NCBI GenBank assembly: GCA_017935185.1
Contig: JAGBIC010000023.1
Span: 30,449 to 94,448, forward strand
From: Alistipes sp.
GTDB lineage: Bacteria > Bacteroidota > Bacteroidia > Bacteroidales > Rikenellaceae
Reading direction: 5' to 3'
DNA length: 64,000 nucleotides
The notes beneath the pieces were generated by a model. That model ran no database searches, was not told where the DNA came from, and saw only the letters and a list, made by a program, of their open reading frames with translations. The translations under genes were made by a program, and so were the position numbers. Shown piece after piece: positions 52,192-59,713 of this stretch. The stretch's first letter is position 1. Each line of letters opens with the position of its first letter.

Positions 52192-52223
52192 CAAAGATAT
52201 ACTCTTTTTTTCTTTTTAACAAA
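52192..52223 (-). promoter_or_regulatory. Sigma-ABfr promoter of the tRNA-Pro pair
   Basis: TTTG (52223-52220), a 20-bp spacer and TATCTTTG (52199-52192) on the minus strand are a perfect consensus match, about 59 bp before the first tRNA. Confidence 0.82.
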
Positions 52224-52253
52224 GTTTCATCTATCTTTTTTCAATACATAAAT

Positions 52254-53012
52254 TTACTGCTCAATCGATATCTCGGCGAAGATGGGGCTGTGATCCGATT
52301 CTACGGGCGCATATACCACGGTATGACTTGCGACGTTGGCTGTAGCACCCTTGCCTGTGTATAGGGCAATAAAGTCAATCTCGGTCTTTGGGGTATTTGC
52401 GGGGAATGTGTGTTCTCCGCTATTGCTCTTCTGAAATATCTGGAAATGCTCTGCCAATCGCTTCATAGGTTCGCTGTCGGGCGTATCGTTGAAGTCTCCG
52501 GCAATAATTACGGGTTTGTCAAGCTTTGATAGCTCATTGATGATTATTTCGATTGAGGCGATTCTATCCTCTCGGTGTAGTGATAGGTGGGTAGAACAGA
52601 AATAATACTCCTCAAGCTCCACTATCAGTAGTGAACGGGGTTCAGAGCGGCAGGGAAGTGGAACTCGGCGCGAAGATAGGGGCTTTACTTTTGTTAAAAT
52701 GCCTATTCCGTATTTGCCACCCTGATAATCAATCGATGGCCCAAATGTCGGGTGCATGTTGGTGAGCTCTGCCAATTTGCCCAATACGTCGACGGGGTGG
52801 CGCTTTGTGACGCTGTCGAGTTCTTGCAGCGCAACAGCCTCAGCCTCGGAATTATTGATAATATCGGCAATGCGCTCGCATGAGAATTTGTTATCGAGCC
52901 CTACACAGTTGTGTACGTTGTAGCAAAGTAGGCGTACATTGTCGATATGATTGCCACAAGCGGCGAATAAAACAGTGGCGGCGACGATGGCCCCGAATAG
53001 CATTTTTCTCAT
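52254..53012 (-). CDS. Endonuclease/exonuclease/phosphatase-family lipoprotein
   Basis: This 252-residue protein has a type II signal peptide (MLFGAIVAATVLFAAC, lipid Cys19) and an EEP domain. Family motifs are VRLLCYNVHNC at the start, AVALQELDSV (metal-binding Glu), FCSTHLSLH, IIAGDFNDTPDSEP and a final SDHSPIFAEI with the catalytic Asp-His. EEP proteins cleave phosphodiesters: nucleic acids, phosphoinositides or sphingomyelin. As an envelope lipoprotein it could act on extracellular DNA or lipid head groups. It is monocistronic with its own promoter. Confidence 0.88.
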   Translation of the reverse strand: MRKMLFGAIVAATVLFAACGNHIDNVRLLCYNVHNCVGLDNKFSCERIADIINNSEAEAVALQELDSVTKRHPVDVLGKLAELTNMHPTFGPSIDYQGGKYGIGILTKVKPLSSRRVPLPCRSEPRSLLIVELEEYYFCSTHLSLHREDRIASIEIIINELSKLDKPVIIAGDFNDTPDSEPMKRLAEHFQIFQKSNSGEHTFPANTPKTEIDFIALYTGKGATANVASHTVVYAPVESDHSPIFAEISIEQ

Positions 53013-53036
53013 GATGTATAAATGTTTTTATTAGTG

Positions 53037-53067
53037 TAAAGATATTGCTTTTTAATTTGAACTGCAA
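53037..53067 (-). promoter_or_regulatory. Sigma-ABfr promoter of the EEP lipoprotein gene
   Basis: TTG (53067-53065), a 20-bp spacer and TATCTTTA (53044-53037) on the minus strand, 25 bp before the ATG. Confidence 0.65.
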
Positions 53068-53094
53068 TTTTTTCATAAAAAAGTGATGGAAAAA

Positions 53095-53127
53095 TTTGGA
53101 AAATTGCCCGAATTGGTTATATCTTTG
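53095..53127 (+). promoter_or_regulatory. Sigma-ABfr promoter of the SPFH operon
   Basis: TTTG (53095-53098), a 21-bp spacer and TATCTTTG (53120-53127) match the consensus, 58 bp before the SPFH gene ATG. Confidence 0.78.
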
Positions 53128-53184
53128 TGATATCAAAATGATATTAAAATAAAAAGACTAACAATTAACTAAAACAATTATCTT

Positions 53185-54132
53185 ATGGAGAACAAAAATT
53201 TCGAGTACACAGGTTGGAAAATCAACGGATTTGTAGCGCTTGTAATTATTTTGGCGGCCATCGTAGGGTCGATATTTATGATTGTTAAGGGCGCTGAAAG
53301 CGAGGCACCTCTTGGCCCAATCTTGGTTGTGTCGGGCATCCTGATTCTTCTGCTTGCCTTTATCTCTTGCAAAGGTTTTATGCTTCTTGAGCCTAACGAG
53401 GCCCGCGTTTTGACCTTCTTTGGTAAATATCGCGGTTCGTTTTATAGTACAGGATTTTATTGGGTTAATTTCCTGATGTCGTCAAAAAATATTTCATTGC
53501 GCGCACGTAATCTTAATGCCGAGCCTATAAAGGTGAACGATAAAACCGGTAACCCTATTATGATTGGTCTTGTGTTGGTATGGCGTCTTAAGCGTGATGA
53601 GATTTATCGTTCCGTTTTCGATATTGATGCAACCGCCGACAGCTCGGGCATGGTAACCCAAAGTAGTCGTATGCGTATGCTTGAGAACTTCGTGGCGGTG
53701 CAGAGTGATGCCGCGTTACGTCAGGTGGCAGGTTGTTATGCTTATGATGATAACACTGCCGGTGGTGATGCTGTAACCTTGAGAAGTAGCAGCAGCGAGA
53801 TTAACGACCTGCTTGAGGAGCGCCTTTCAGAGCGTTTGGCGATTGCGGGTATTGAGGTTGTAGAGGCACGTATCAACTACTTGGCTTATGCCCCCGAGAT
53901 TGCCGCCGTGATGTTGCGCCGCCAGCAGGCTGATGCTATTATTTCGGCTCGCGAGAAGATTGTCGAGGGTGCGGTTTCAATGGTGAAGATGGCAATCGAC
54001 CGTTTGGGTGATGATGGTATCGTTGAATTGGATGAGGAGCGTAAGGCGGCAATGGTTACAAACCTGCTCGTGGTGTTGTGTGCTGATGAGTCGGCGCAGC
54101 CTGTTGTGAATGCTGGAACTATGCACCATTAA
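53185..54132 (+). CDS. SPFH (band 7/stomatin-like) membrane protein
   Basis: This 315-residue protein has two membrane segments near the N-terminus (about residues 14-35 and 43-63) and an SPFH domain from GFMLLEPNEARVLTFFGKYR through ISLRARNLNAEPIKVNDKTG, NPIMIGLVLVWRL and a helical ERLSERLAIAGIEVVEARIN. SPFH proteins form membrane-bound scaffolds and often regulate proteases or organise lipid domains. The arrangement SPFH gene followed within 10 bp by a ribbon-helix-helix gene is common in this phylum. The downstream run of small membrane proteins may be part of the same complex. Confidence 0.88.
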   Translation: MENKNFEYTGWKINGFVALVIILAAIVGSIFMIVKGAESEAPLGPILVVSGILILLLAFISCKGFMLLEPNEARVLTFFGKYRGSFYSTGFYWVNFLMSSKNISLRARNLNAEPIKVNDKTGNPIMIGLVLVWRLKRDEIYRSVFDIDATADSSGMVTQSSRMRMLENFVAVQSDAALRQVAGCYAYDDNTAGGDAVTLRSSSSEINDLLEERLSERLAIAGIEVVEARINYLAYAPEIAAVMLRRQQADAIISAREKIVEGAVSMVKMAIDRLGDDGIVELDEERKAAMVTNLLVVLCADESAQPVVNAGTMHH

Positions 54133-54141
54133 AATTGGGTA

Positions 54142-54348
54142 ATGGCAAAGAAGACGGAAAATAAGAGTTTTGTGTTGCGTGTTGATGCTGCGACAATGGA
54201 TGCCCTTGAACGTTGGGCGGATGATGAGTTTCGCAGCATCAACGGGCAGCTGCAATGGATTATTTCGGATGCGTTGCGCCGGTATGGGCGCTTGAAGAAG
54301 AACAATAAGGTTGCAGTGGAGAATAGTAGCGAGAAAGAGAGCGTATGA
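54142..54348 (+). CDS. Arc-type ribbon-helix-helix protein
   Basis: This 68-residue protein has the Arc/MetJ ribbon-helix-helix fold: strand KSFVLRVDAATMDALERWAD and helices through FRSINGQLQWIISDALRRYG, followed by a short polar tail. Such proteins bind DNA as dimers and usually repress their own operon; in SPFH operons the partner is thought to be the SPFH protein or the operon promoter, which is inference. It lies 9 bp after the SPFH gene, and its stop codon overlaps the start of the 22-residue membrane peptide (ATGA). Confidence 0.85.
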   Translation: MAKKTENKSFVLRVDAATMDALERWADDEFRSINGQLQWIISDALRRYGRLKKNNKVAVENSSEKESV

Positions 54349-54413
54349 TGTGTAGTGTGATTATATTTTTCGCAACGCTTACGATGTGGATTTATAAACT
54401 GATAATTGGATAA
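54345..54413 (+). CDS. 22-residue hydrophobic membrane micropeptide (candidate)
   Basis: A frame of 22 codons begins at an ATG that shares bases with the TGA stop of the Arc-type gene (ATGATG, 54345-54350) and ends with TAA at 54411-54413, five bases before the next gene. The translation MMCSVIIFFATLTMWIYKLI plus IG is one membrane-spanning helix. The ATGA overlap would couple translation to the upstream gene. Without family evidence this stays a candidate; chance is possible for such a short frame, but the fit between two genes is exact. Confidence 0.55.
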   Translation: MMCSVIIFFATLTMWIYKLIIG

Positions 54414-54418
54414 GCATT

Positions 54419-54847
54419 ATGGGGGAGTTGAGTAAGAAGTGGTTTCAAAATGTTTGGCTGTGTCTGTTGTTCGCCTCGGTGACGATAAATTATATACAGC
54501 GTATGTCAGACGCGCTTTGGGCGCATAGCGAAGCTGTTCAGGTGCTCGATACAGTGTTGGATTGGATAATTCTGCCAATGACCGTAGTTCTTTTCGTTTG
54601 GTATTGCATCAGCCTTTGGCGTACAAGCGATAGACTTTTTTGGCGTAAGTGTCGCCGTTGGGGTAGTGCTCTTGCGATAGGTATTCTTGTGGCTGTGGTG
54701 CTTGTTTTGCTGGTTCGTTATGTAAAGGGCGAGAGTTCGGCTATCTCTGAGGAGGATAGGGCTCTGTTTCTTGGCCTTTTTGCAGTAGCAGGTCTTGTAT
54801 GGGCTATGGCTCGATATAAGTTCAAGCATTGGCGCAAGGATGAATAG
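54419..54847 (+). CDS. Small polytopic membrane protein of the SPFH operon
   Basis: No family recognised. The 142-residue protein has four likely membrane segments (about 10-25, 45-65, 82-102 and 118-135) with Arg/Lys-rich loops between (LWRTSDRLFWRKCRRWG) and a basic C-terminus. It starts five bases after the micropeptide stop and its stop overlaps a potential GTG of the next frame. It belongs to a tight run of three unrelated-looking small membrane proteins behind the SPFH-Arc pair. Confidence 0.7.
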   Translation: MGELSKKWFQNVWLCLLFASVTINYIQRMSDALWAHSEAVQVLDTVLDWIILPMTVVLFVWYCISLWRTSDRLFWRKCRRWGSALAIGILVAVVLVLLVRYVKGESSAISEEDRALFLGLFAVAGLVWAMARYKFKHWRKDE

Positions 54848-54870
54848 TGTGTTTTTTAGAGTTCAATTGT

Positions 54871-55317
54871 ATGAAAGGGATTAGAATAGGCAAGTGGCAG
54901 CCGCTTGGTGGTGTTAGGTTGAAGAGTTGGGCAATCTATTCGGTGCTGCTGCTATTGGGCTTGGGCAATGTGTTGGCAAGTGTTTTTGAGTGGCATGACG
55001 GTGTCGGCATGATGATATTTAACGGCATATGCGTTGTTGGCCTTGTTGCCGCCGTGGCACACAAAGTGTTGACTATGGAGCCTCGCAAGATGTGGCGCGT
55101 TTTGGCATTTTTGTTAAGTGCGATAGGTGTAGCTGCCATATTTTATGTGCAGGTCGCCGAGAATGAACTGCAGCAGTGGCTGAAAATACTTCTCTATGTG
55201 GTCGGAGTAGTGCTTCTTACCATGGGAGGTGTCAGCATGGTGCGCTGGCGCAGGTATAGTTTTGAGCGACGGGAGGAGTTGTTACATGGCCGCCGAAAAA
55301 AAGAAAATAATTCTTAG
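54871..55317 (+). CDS. Small polytopic membrane protein of the SPFH operon
   Basis: No family recognised. I start at the ATG at 54871 (MKGIRIGKWQPLGGVRLKSW); the GTG at 54847 would overlap the previous stop. The 148 residues hold about four membrane segments (residues 18-38, 45-62, 75-93 and 105-125) and end in a strongly basic tail (RWRRYSFERREELLHGRRKK). Gene order and spacing place it in the SPFH operon. Confidence 0.7.
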   Translation: MKGIRIGKWQPLGGVRLKSWAIYSVLLLLGLGNVLASVFEWHDGVGMMIFNGICVVGLVAAVAHKVLTMEPRKMWRVLAFLLSAIGVAAIFYVQVAENELQQWLKILLYVVGVVLLTMGGVSMVRWRRYSFERREELLHGRRKKENNS

Positions 55318-55761
55318 ATGTTTGTTGCTATGAAGCGTTTCTCGATACGTCGTGCATTGCGTGGTTCGACTGCGGTTGTCTGCGTACTAATCCTGCTTGC
55401 GGTGGTTTTTGTCTTGCGGGGTCTGGGTTTTTATATCCCCGATTTGAAGTGGTATGTCTCTGTGTTGGTAGCAATATTGGTTGGATTTGTCGATAAACAA
55501 CTGCCAACTCGCCGCTATAAGAACTTTGCGTTGTTATTGCTCTCTTTCGGAGCGGCATTCACCGGATTCGGAGTGTGGAGATTTATTGTAAAGGCTGCTC
55601 CGCTGGAGGCTGATGCGTGGATCGTCGGTATTCTGATGCTGCTTTCGCTTGGTTATGGCTCGTATTGCCTATGGCGTTGGCGTGGCAGTGTGTTGAGGTA
55701 TAGAGATATTGTTTTGCAGCGTGAATTAAGGGCTCGTAACAGAAGAAAAATAGCATATTAA
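55318..55761 (+). CDS. Small polytopic membrane protein of the SPFH operon
   Basis: No family recognised. The ATG at 55318 directly follows the previous TAG; an ATG four codons on (MKRFSIRRAL) is an alternative start. The 147 residues have a basic N-terminus, about four membrane segments (18-35, 45-60, 68-88 and 98-118) and a basic C-terminus (LRARNRRKIAY). It shares with its two upstream neighbours the size and the pattern of charged tail after the last helix, which hints at a common ancestor or a shared job. Confidence 0.68.
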   Translation: MFVAMKRFSIRRALRGSTAVVCVLILLAVVFVLRGLGFYIPDLKWYVSVLVAILVGFVDKQLPTRRYKNFALLLLSFGAAFTGFGVWRFIVKAAPLEADAWIVGILMLLSLGYGSYCLWRWRGSVLRYRDIVLQRELRARNRRKIAY

Positions 55762-55764
55762 GGA

Positions 55765-56460
55765 ATGAAAAAGATTGTGGTTTTTACAGGTGCCGGTGTG
55801 AGTGCCGATAGCGGCCTTTCGACCTTCCGTGATGCCGATGGTTTGTGGGCAAATTATCGTATTGAGGATGTCTGCACCCCCGAGGCTTTGGTGAGAAATA
55901 GGGGTTTGGTTATAGAATTCTATAACAAACGACGCAAGGAGTTGCTTGCGGTTGAGCCCAATGCGGCCCATTATGCTATTGCCGAGTTGGAAAAATATTT
56001 TGATGTGGAGGTGGTGACCCAGAATGTCGATAACCTGCATGAACGTGCGGGTTCGACGAGGGTAACCCATCTGCATGGTGAGCTGATGAAACTGCGTAGT
56101 GAGCGTAATAGTGATTTGATTGTTTCTATTGAGGGCTGGGAGCAGGCTTTAGATGCCCGAGCCGAGGATGGCGCATTGTTACGACCGCATATTGTCTTTT
56201 TTGGCGAGTCGGTGCCAATGTTCGACCGTGCCACGCAAATAGCAGCCGAGGCAGATGTGATGATAGTTGTGGGAACGTCGCTGGCGGTGTATCCTGCGGC
56301 TATGTTGGTGCGCTATGCCAAGTCGGGAGTGCCTATCTATGTGGTAGATCCTGGAAATCCCGATGTGGCGATGATTCGCAATCCCCTTGAGCATATTAAA
56401 GCCCGTGCGGCTGTGGGTATGCCCGAGTTGGTGGAGAGATTGGCAAAAGAGTTGGCATGA
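55765..56460 (+). CDS. cobB: NAD-dependent protein deacylase (sirtuin, CobB-like)
   Basis: This 231-residue sirtuin removes acyl groups from protein lysines using NAD. VVFTGAGVSADSGLSTFRD is the NAD-binding signature, TQNVDNLHERAG and LHGELM (catalytic His104) follow, and RPHIVFFGESVP and VVGTSLAVYPAAMLV complete the Rossmann core. The zinc-ribbon cysteines present in most sirtuins are absent: the stretch after LHGEL reads RSERNSDLIVS. It begins 3 bp after the last small membrane protein and overlaps the L,D-transpeptidase gene by 4 bp, so it may be part of the SPFH transcript. Confidence 0.92.
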   Translation: MKKIVVFTGAGVSADSGLSTFRDADGLWANYRIEDVCTPEALVRNRGLVIEFYNKRRKELLAVEPNAAHYAIAELEKYFDVEVVTQNVDNLHERAGSTRVTHLHGELMKLRSERNSDLIVSIEGWEQALDARAEDGALLRPHIVFFGESVPMFDRATQIAAEADVMIVVGTSLAVYPAAMLVRYAKSGVPIYVVDPGNPDVAMIRNPLEHIKARAAVGMPELVERLAKELA

Positions 56461-56975
56461 TAGATGTTGCTCGTTTTCGTCGCCAAGCAGCCCATGCTGT
56501 GGCGTATTGCCGCGAGAATGGATATAACGACACGATTGTGTTGCTGTGGGATTTGTCGCTTCATTCGGGGCGTCGGCGATTGGTGGTGTGGGATGTGGCA
56601 CAGGATTGTGCTATGCATGCTTTTGTTGCCTCGCACGGCAGTGGAAGCCGTTATAGTCATATCCCGAGCTGTTATGCTGCGGTCTCCAATGAGGATGGCT
56701 CGCATTTAAGTTCCCTCGGTTATGCTCTTGTGGCAGAGCGATATGAAGGGCGATATGGTGTTGCTTATCGTTTGGATGGATTGCAAGAATCTAACACTGA
56801 ATTGCGTCGTAGATGTGTGGTTTTGCATGGATGGCGATATACGACCTCGTTCCCGATATGGCCTCTACCGACTATTGGCAGCTGGGGATGTCCCGTGGTG
56901 TCGCAACAAGCTATGAGGGTGTTGGATGATATATTACGGCATCGCAGAAATGTTGTGTTGTATGTCTATAAATAG
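56457..56975 (+). CDS. Murein L,D-transpeptidase-like protein (YkuD_2 type)
   Basis: This 172-residue protein has the active-site pattern of the YkuD_2 group of L,D-transpeptidase domains: VLHGW (His124) and the SWGCPVVS loop with Cys145, preceded by GSHLSSLGYALVAERYEGRY and YRLDGLQESN. Such enzymes cross-link or trim peptidoglycan in the periplasm. Oddly, no signal peptide is visible: the N-terminus is MIDVARFRRQAAHAVAYCRE. Either the protein is exported by another path, or it acts in the cytoplasm, or the true start is missing. It overlaps the sirtuin gene by 4 bp. Confidence 0.8.
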   Translation: MIDVARFRRQAAHAVAYCRENGYNDTIVLLWDLSLHSGRRRLVVWDVAQDCAMHAFVASHGSGSRYSHIPSCYAAVSNEDGSHLSSLGYALVAERYEGRYGVAYRLDGLQESNTELRRRCVVLHGWRYTTSFPIWPLPTIGSWGCPVVSQQAMRVLDDILRHRRNVVLYVYK

Positions 56976-56976
56976 A

Positions 56977-57002
56977 AGAAGCAGGGTCTGGGCCCTGCTT
57001 CT
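56977..57002. terminator. Hairpin between convergent genes
   Basis: AGAAGCAGGG/CCCTGCTTCT (56977-56986 with 56993-57002), a 10-bp stem with a 6-nt loop, lies 1 bp after the L,D-transpeptidase stop and 22 bp after the lyase stop on the other strand. The T tract is weak on both sides. Confidence 0.65.
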
Positions 57003-57023
57003 CTCGTTGTGGTATTTGTTGTT

Positions 57024-58472
57024 TTACAAACTATCGCCGAAATCTTTGCGGAACTTTTCAAGAAGTCGGGCAGGCCAATTTGTTGTAGGCTCCAAGCCGC
57101 CCATAAAGAATCGCAATACTGGTGGCTCGTATACAAATTTCAAGCCTCCGATGAGTTTGCGGTTCTGGTAGAGCCAATCAATACGGTCGATTACGTAATT
57201 GATTTGTGAAAGGGTGAACACTCGACGAGGTACAGCCAAACGTAGCAATTCAACGTCTGCCAAAATTTCGTTGCCATCCTCGTCACGAACACTTGAAATA
57301 GTACCACGCTCCATGCCGCGAATGCCGGAACAGATGTATAGAGCAGCCGCTAATGCGCCGGCGGGATACTGCTCCTGCGGGATGTGCTCGCAGAACTTCA
57401 TTGCATCAATATGGGCACCGAGTACGCCCGGAGGAGTAACCATGGGTACTCCACGCTTCTCAAGCTCCTCTACGAGATATTTGATGAAGTTGGGGCTTTG
57501 GCTGATCATTGTTTCATCGAGGGTTTCGTAAAGACCAACTGCCATTGACTCGATCTCTCGCACCGAGATACCACCATAGGTGAGGAATCCCTCGAATAGA
57601 GGAATCATTGCCTCCATCTTGGCATAAAGTGCGCGCTGGTTCGTACAAATGCCTCCACCGCGAGAAGATGAAAGTTTGCGGGCTGAGAAGTATACCAAAT
57701 CGGCCAGGCCTGTCATCATCTTAAGTATCTCGCCCATTGAGTTCTCCTTCCAGTTGTCCTCACGCTGCTTGATAAGGTAGGCATTCTCGCCGATAAGGCT
57801 TGCATCAAGTACCAACATAATGTTGTATTTATCGGCAATGCGACGTACGTCCATGAGGTTTGCCAAAGAGAATGGTTGACCTCCGATAAGGTTTGTTGAG
57901 GCCTCCATACGGATGAAGGGGATGTTCTCAACGCCTGTTTCTTGGATGCACTTCTCCAACTTTTCGATGTCCATATTTCCCTTAAATGGGTGATCAGACT
58001 TCAGCTCCAATGCATGGTCGTGAAGCAACTCGGCTACACGGCCGCCACACTCTTGAATGTGTGCAAGAGTGGTGGTGAAGTGGTAGTTCATCGGGATAAG
58101 GTTGCCCGGCTTGATAAAAGTGCGGGCGATTACGTTTTCGGCAGCACGTCCCTGATGTACGGGAAGCAGATATTTCTTACCTAATACGTCCTCGACGGCT
58201 TTCTGTAAACGCTCGAATGATTGTGAACCTGCATATGCGTCATCGGCATGCATCATTGCGGCAAGCTGATTGTCGCTCATTGCGTTGGTGCCACTATCGG
58301 TAAGCATATCGAGGAATACGTCACGGGTACTCAAACGGAATGTGTTGAAACCAGCATCTTTCATCGCTTCAAGACGGCGTTCGATAGGTACGAGGTGTAG
58401 TTTTTGAACTACTCGTACTTTATGCAATTCGAGAGGAATATCTCCTCCTCGAAAGAATTTTACCTTGCTCAT
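57024..58472 (-). CDS. Beta-eliminating lyase, tryptophanase/tyrosine phenol-lyase family
   Basis: This PLP-dependent enzyme of 482 residues belongs to the tryptophanase and tyrosine phenol-lyase family, which splits Trp to indole or Tyr to phenol plus pyruvate and ammonia. Shared landmarks are FLDMLTDSGTNAMSDNQLAA, DDAYAGSQSFERLQKAVEDV, PVHQGRAAENVI, LDASLIGENAYLIK and LAVPRRVFTLSQINYVID. The PLP-lysine region reads YFSARKLSSSRGGGI, unlike the MSAKKDxxVxxGG of proven tryptophanases. The usual aromatic/basic residues around it also differ, so substrate is uncertain. It is monocistronic, with its promoter at 58511-58540. Confidence 0.82.
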   Translation of the reverse strand: MSKVKFFRGGDIPLELHKVRVVQKLHLVPIERRLEAMKDAGFNTFRLSTRDVFLDMLTDSGTNAMSDNQLAAMMHADDAYAGSQSFERLQKAVEDVLGKKYLLPVHQGRAAENVIARTFIKPGNLIPMNYHFTTTLAHIQECGGRVAELLHDHALELKSDHPFKGNMDIEKLEKCIQETGVENIPFIRMEASTNLIGGQPFSLANLMDVRRIADKYNIMLVLDASLIGENAYLIKQREDNWKENSMGEILKMMTGLADLVYFSARKLSSSRGGGICTNQRALYAKMEAMIPLFEGFLTYGGISVREIESMAVGLYETLDETMISQSPNFIKYLVEELEKRGVPMVTPPGVLGAHIDAMKFCEHIPQEQYPAGALAAALYICSGIRGMERGTISSVRDEDGNEILADVELLRLAVPRRVFTLSQINYVIDRIDWLYQNRKLIGGLKFVYEPPVLRFFMGGLEPTTNWPARLLEKFRKDFGDSL

Positions 58473-58510
58473 AATATCATTTTTTAAGGTGTTAGTACGT
58501 AATGAATTAT

Positions 58511-58540
58511 CAAAATTACTAAAAAAATTTCATAATACAA
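58511..58540 (-). promoter_or_regulatory. Sigma-ABfr promoter of the beta-eliminating lyase gene
   Basis: TTG (58540-58538), a 19-bp spacer and TAATTTTG (58518-58511) on the minus strand, 39 bp before the ATG. Confidence 0.68.
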
Positions 58541-58591
58541 CAAAGTGGGCATGTTTTTATGCGGTATATCCACTTTTTATGAATTTTTATG

Positions 58592-59704
58592 CTATTTTTC
58601 TCCGAAATATATGTCAAGGAGCTCTTTTGCGGCAATGAATGAACTCACTTTGGCATCCAGGATACGTTGCTCCATCTCGGCAATGCGCTCGGCGATGACA
58701 GGATTCTGATAGAAACTGCTCTTGAGAGCCTCGTTGATACTCTCATACATCCAATATTTATTTTGACGATTGCGGTTTGCTGTGTAATAGCCATTGGCCT
58801 CGATGTGGTCCAAATACTCTTCTATACCTTTCCAAACCTCCTCAAGCCCTGTCTGTGCCAGCGATGAGCAGGTGTATACTTTAGGTCGCCATCCCGACTC
58901 CGGAGTGGGGAAGAGGTGGAGCGCACCTTGATACTGCACTTTTGCGAGCTCCGCTTTGTGGATGTTCTCTCCATCGGCTTTGGTTATGACCATCATGTCG
59001 GCCATCTCCATAATACCTCGTTTAATACCCTGCAACTCATCTCCAGCACCTGAGATTTGCAACATCAGGAACATATCTACCATGGAGTGAACAGCCGTCT
59101 CGGATTGTCCTACGCCTACAGTCTCGATGAAAATCACGTCGTAGCCGGCGGCTTCGCACAAAACAATTGTCTCGCGTGTTTTGCGGGCTACGCCTCCGAG
59201 TGAGCCTGCCGAGGGCGAAGGACGGATGAAGATGTCGGGGTTGTTGGAGATGCTCTCCATGCGGGTTTTATCGCCCAAAATAGAACCTCCGCTGCGCTCT
59301 GAGCTGGGGTCGATAGCCAATACGGCCAAACGGTGACGTAGCGAGGTTACCATGTTGCCCACAGCCTCGATGAATGTTGATTTTCCTGCTCCGGGAACAC
59401 CGGTGATTCCGATGCGTATCGAACGACCTGCATGCGGCAGACAACGTTCGATAATCTCCTGTGCTTGAGCATAGTGGTCGGGCAGATTACTCTCGATTAG
59501 TGTTATAGCTTGCGAGAGGATGGTAATGTTGCCATTTAGGATACCCTCTACATACTCATCGGTTGTCAGCTTGCGGCGCTTCTTACGTTTGAAATAGGGG
59601 TTTACTATCGGCTGGTCTGCAACACCTTCGGTAACATTCAAAGCGCTGTCGTGATGAGTGTCGATGTACTCTTTCTCGTAGTGGTCTATTTTGGTGAAAG
59701 CCAT
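58592..59704 (-). CDS. meaB: Methylmalonyl-CoA mutase-associated GTPase
   Basis: MeaB is the G-protein chaperone that loads and protects adenosylcobalamin on methylmalonyl-CoA mutase. The 370 residues have Walker A GVPGAGKST at 102-110, LAIDPSSERSGGSILGDKTR (switch region), FIETVGVGQSETAV, and a base-specificity ITKADGEN. An N-terminal extension of about 55 residues is Lys-rich. The mutase genes are not in the window, but the gene is next to the epimerase-decarboxylase cluster of the same pathway on the other strand, which makes sense. It is 9 bp downstream of the thioredoxin-fold gene. Confidence 0.95.
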   Translation of the reverse strand: MAFTKIDHYEKEYIDTHHDSALNVTEGVADQPIVNPYFKRKKRRKLTTDEYVEGILNGNITILSQAITLIESNLPDHYAQAQEIIERCLPHAGRSIRIGITGVPGAGKSTFIEAVGNMVTSLRHRLAVLAIDPSSERSGGSILGDKTRMESISNNPDIFIRPSPSAGSLGGVARKTRETIVLCEAAGYDVIFIETVGVGQSETAVHSMVDMFLMLQISGAGDELQGIKRGIMEMADMMVITKADGENIHKAELAKVQYQGALHLFPTPESGWRPKVYTCSSLAQTGLEEVWKGIEEYLDHIEANGYYTANRNRQNKYWMYESINEALKSSFYQNPVIAERIAEMEQRILDAKVSSFIAAKELLDIYFGEK

Positions 59705-59713
59705 TCTGTTATG

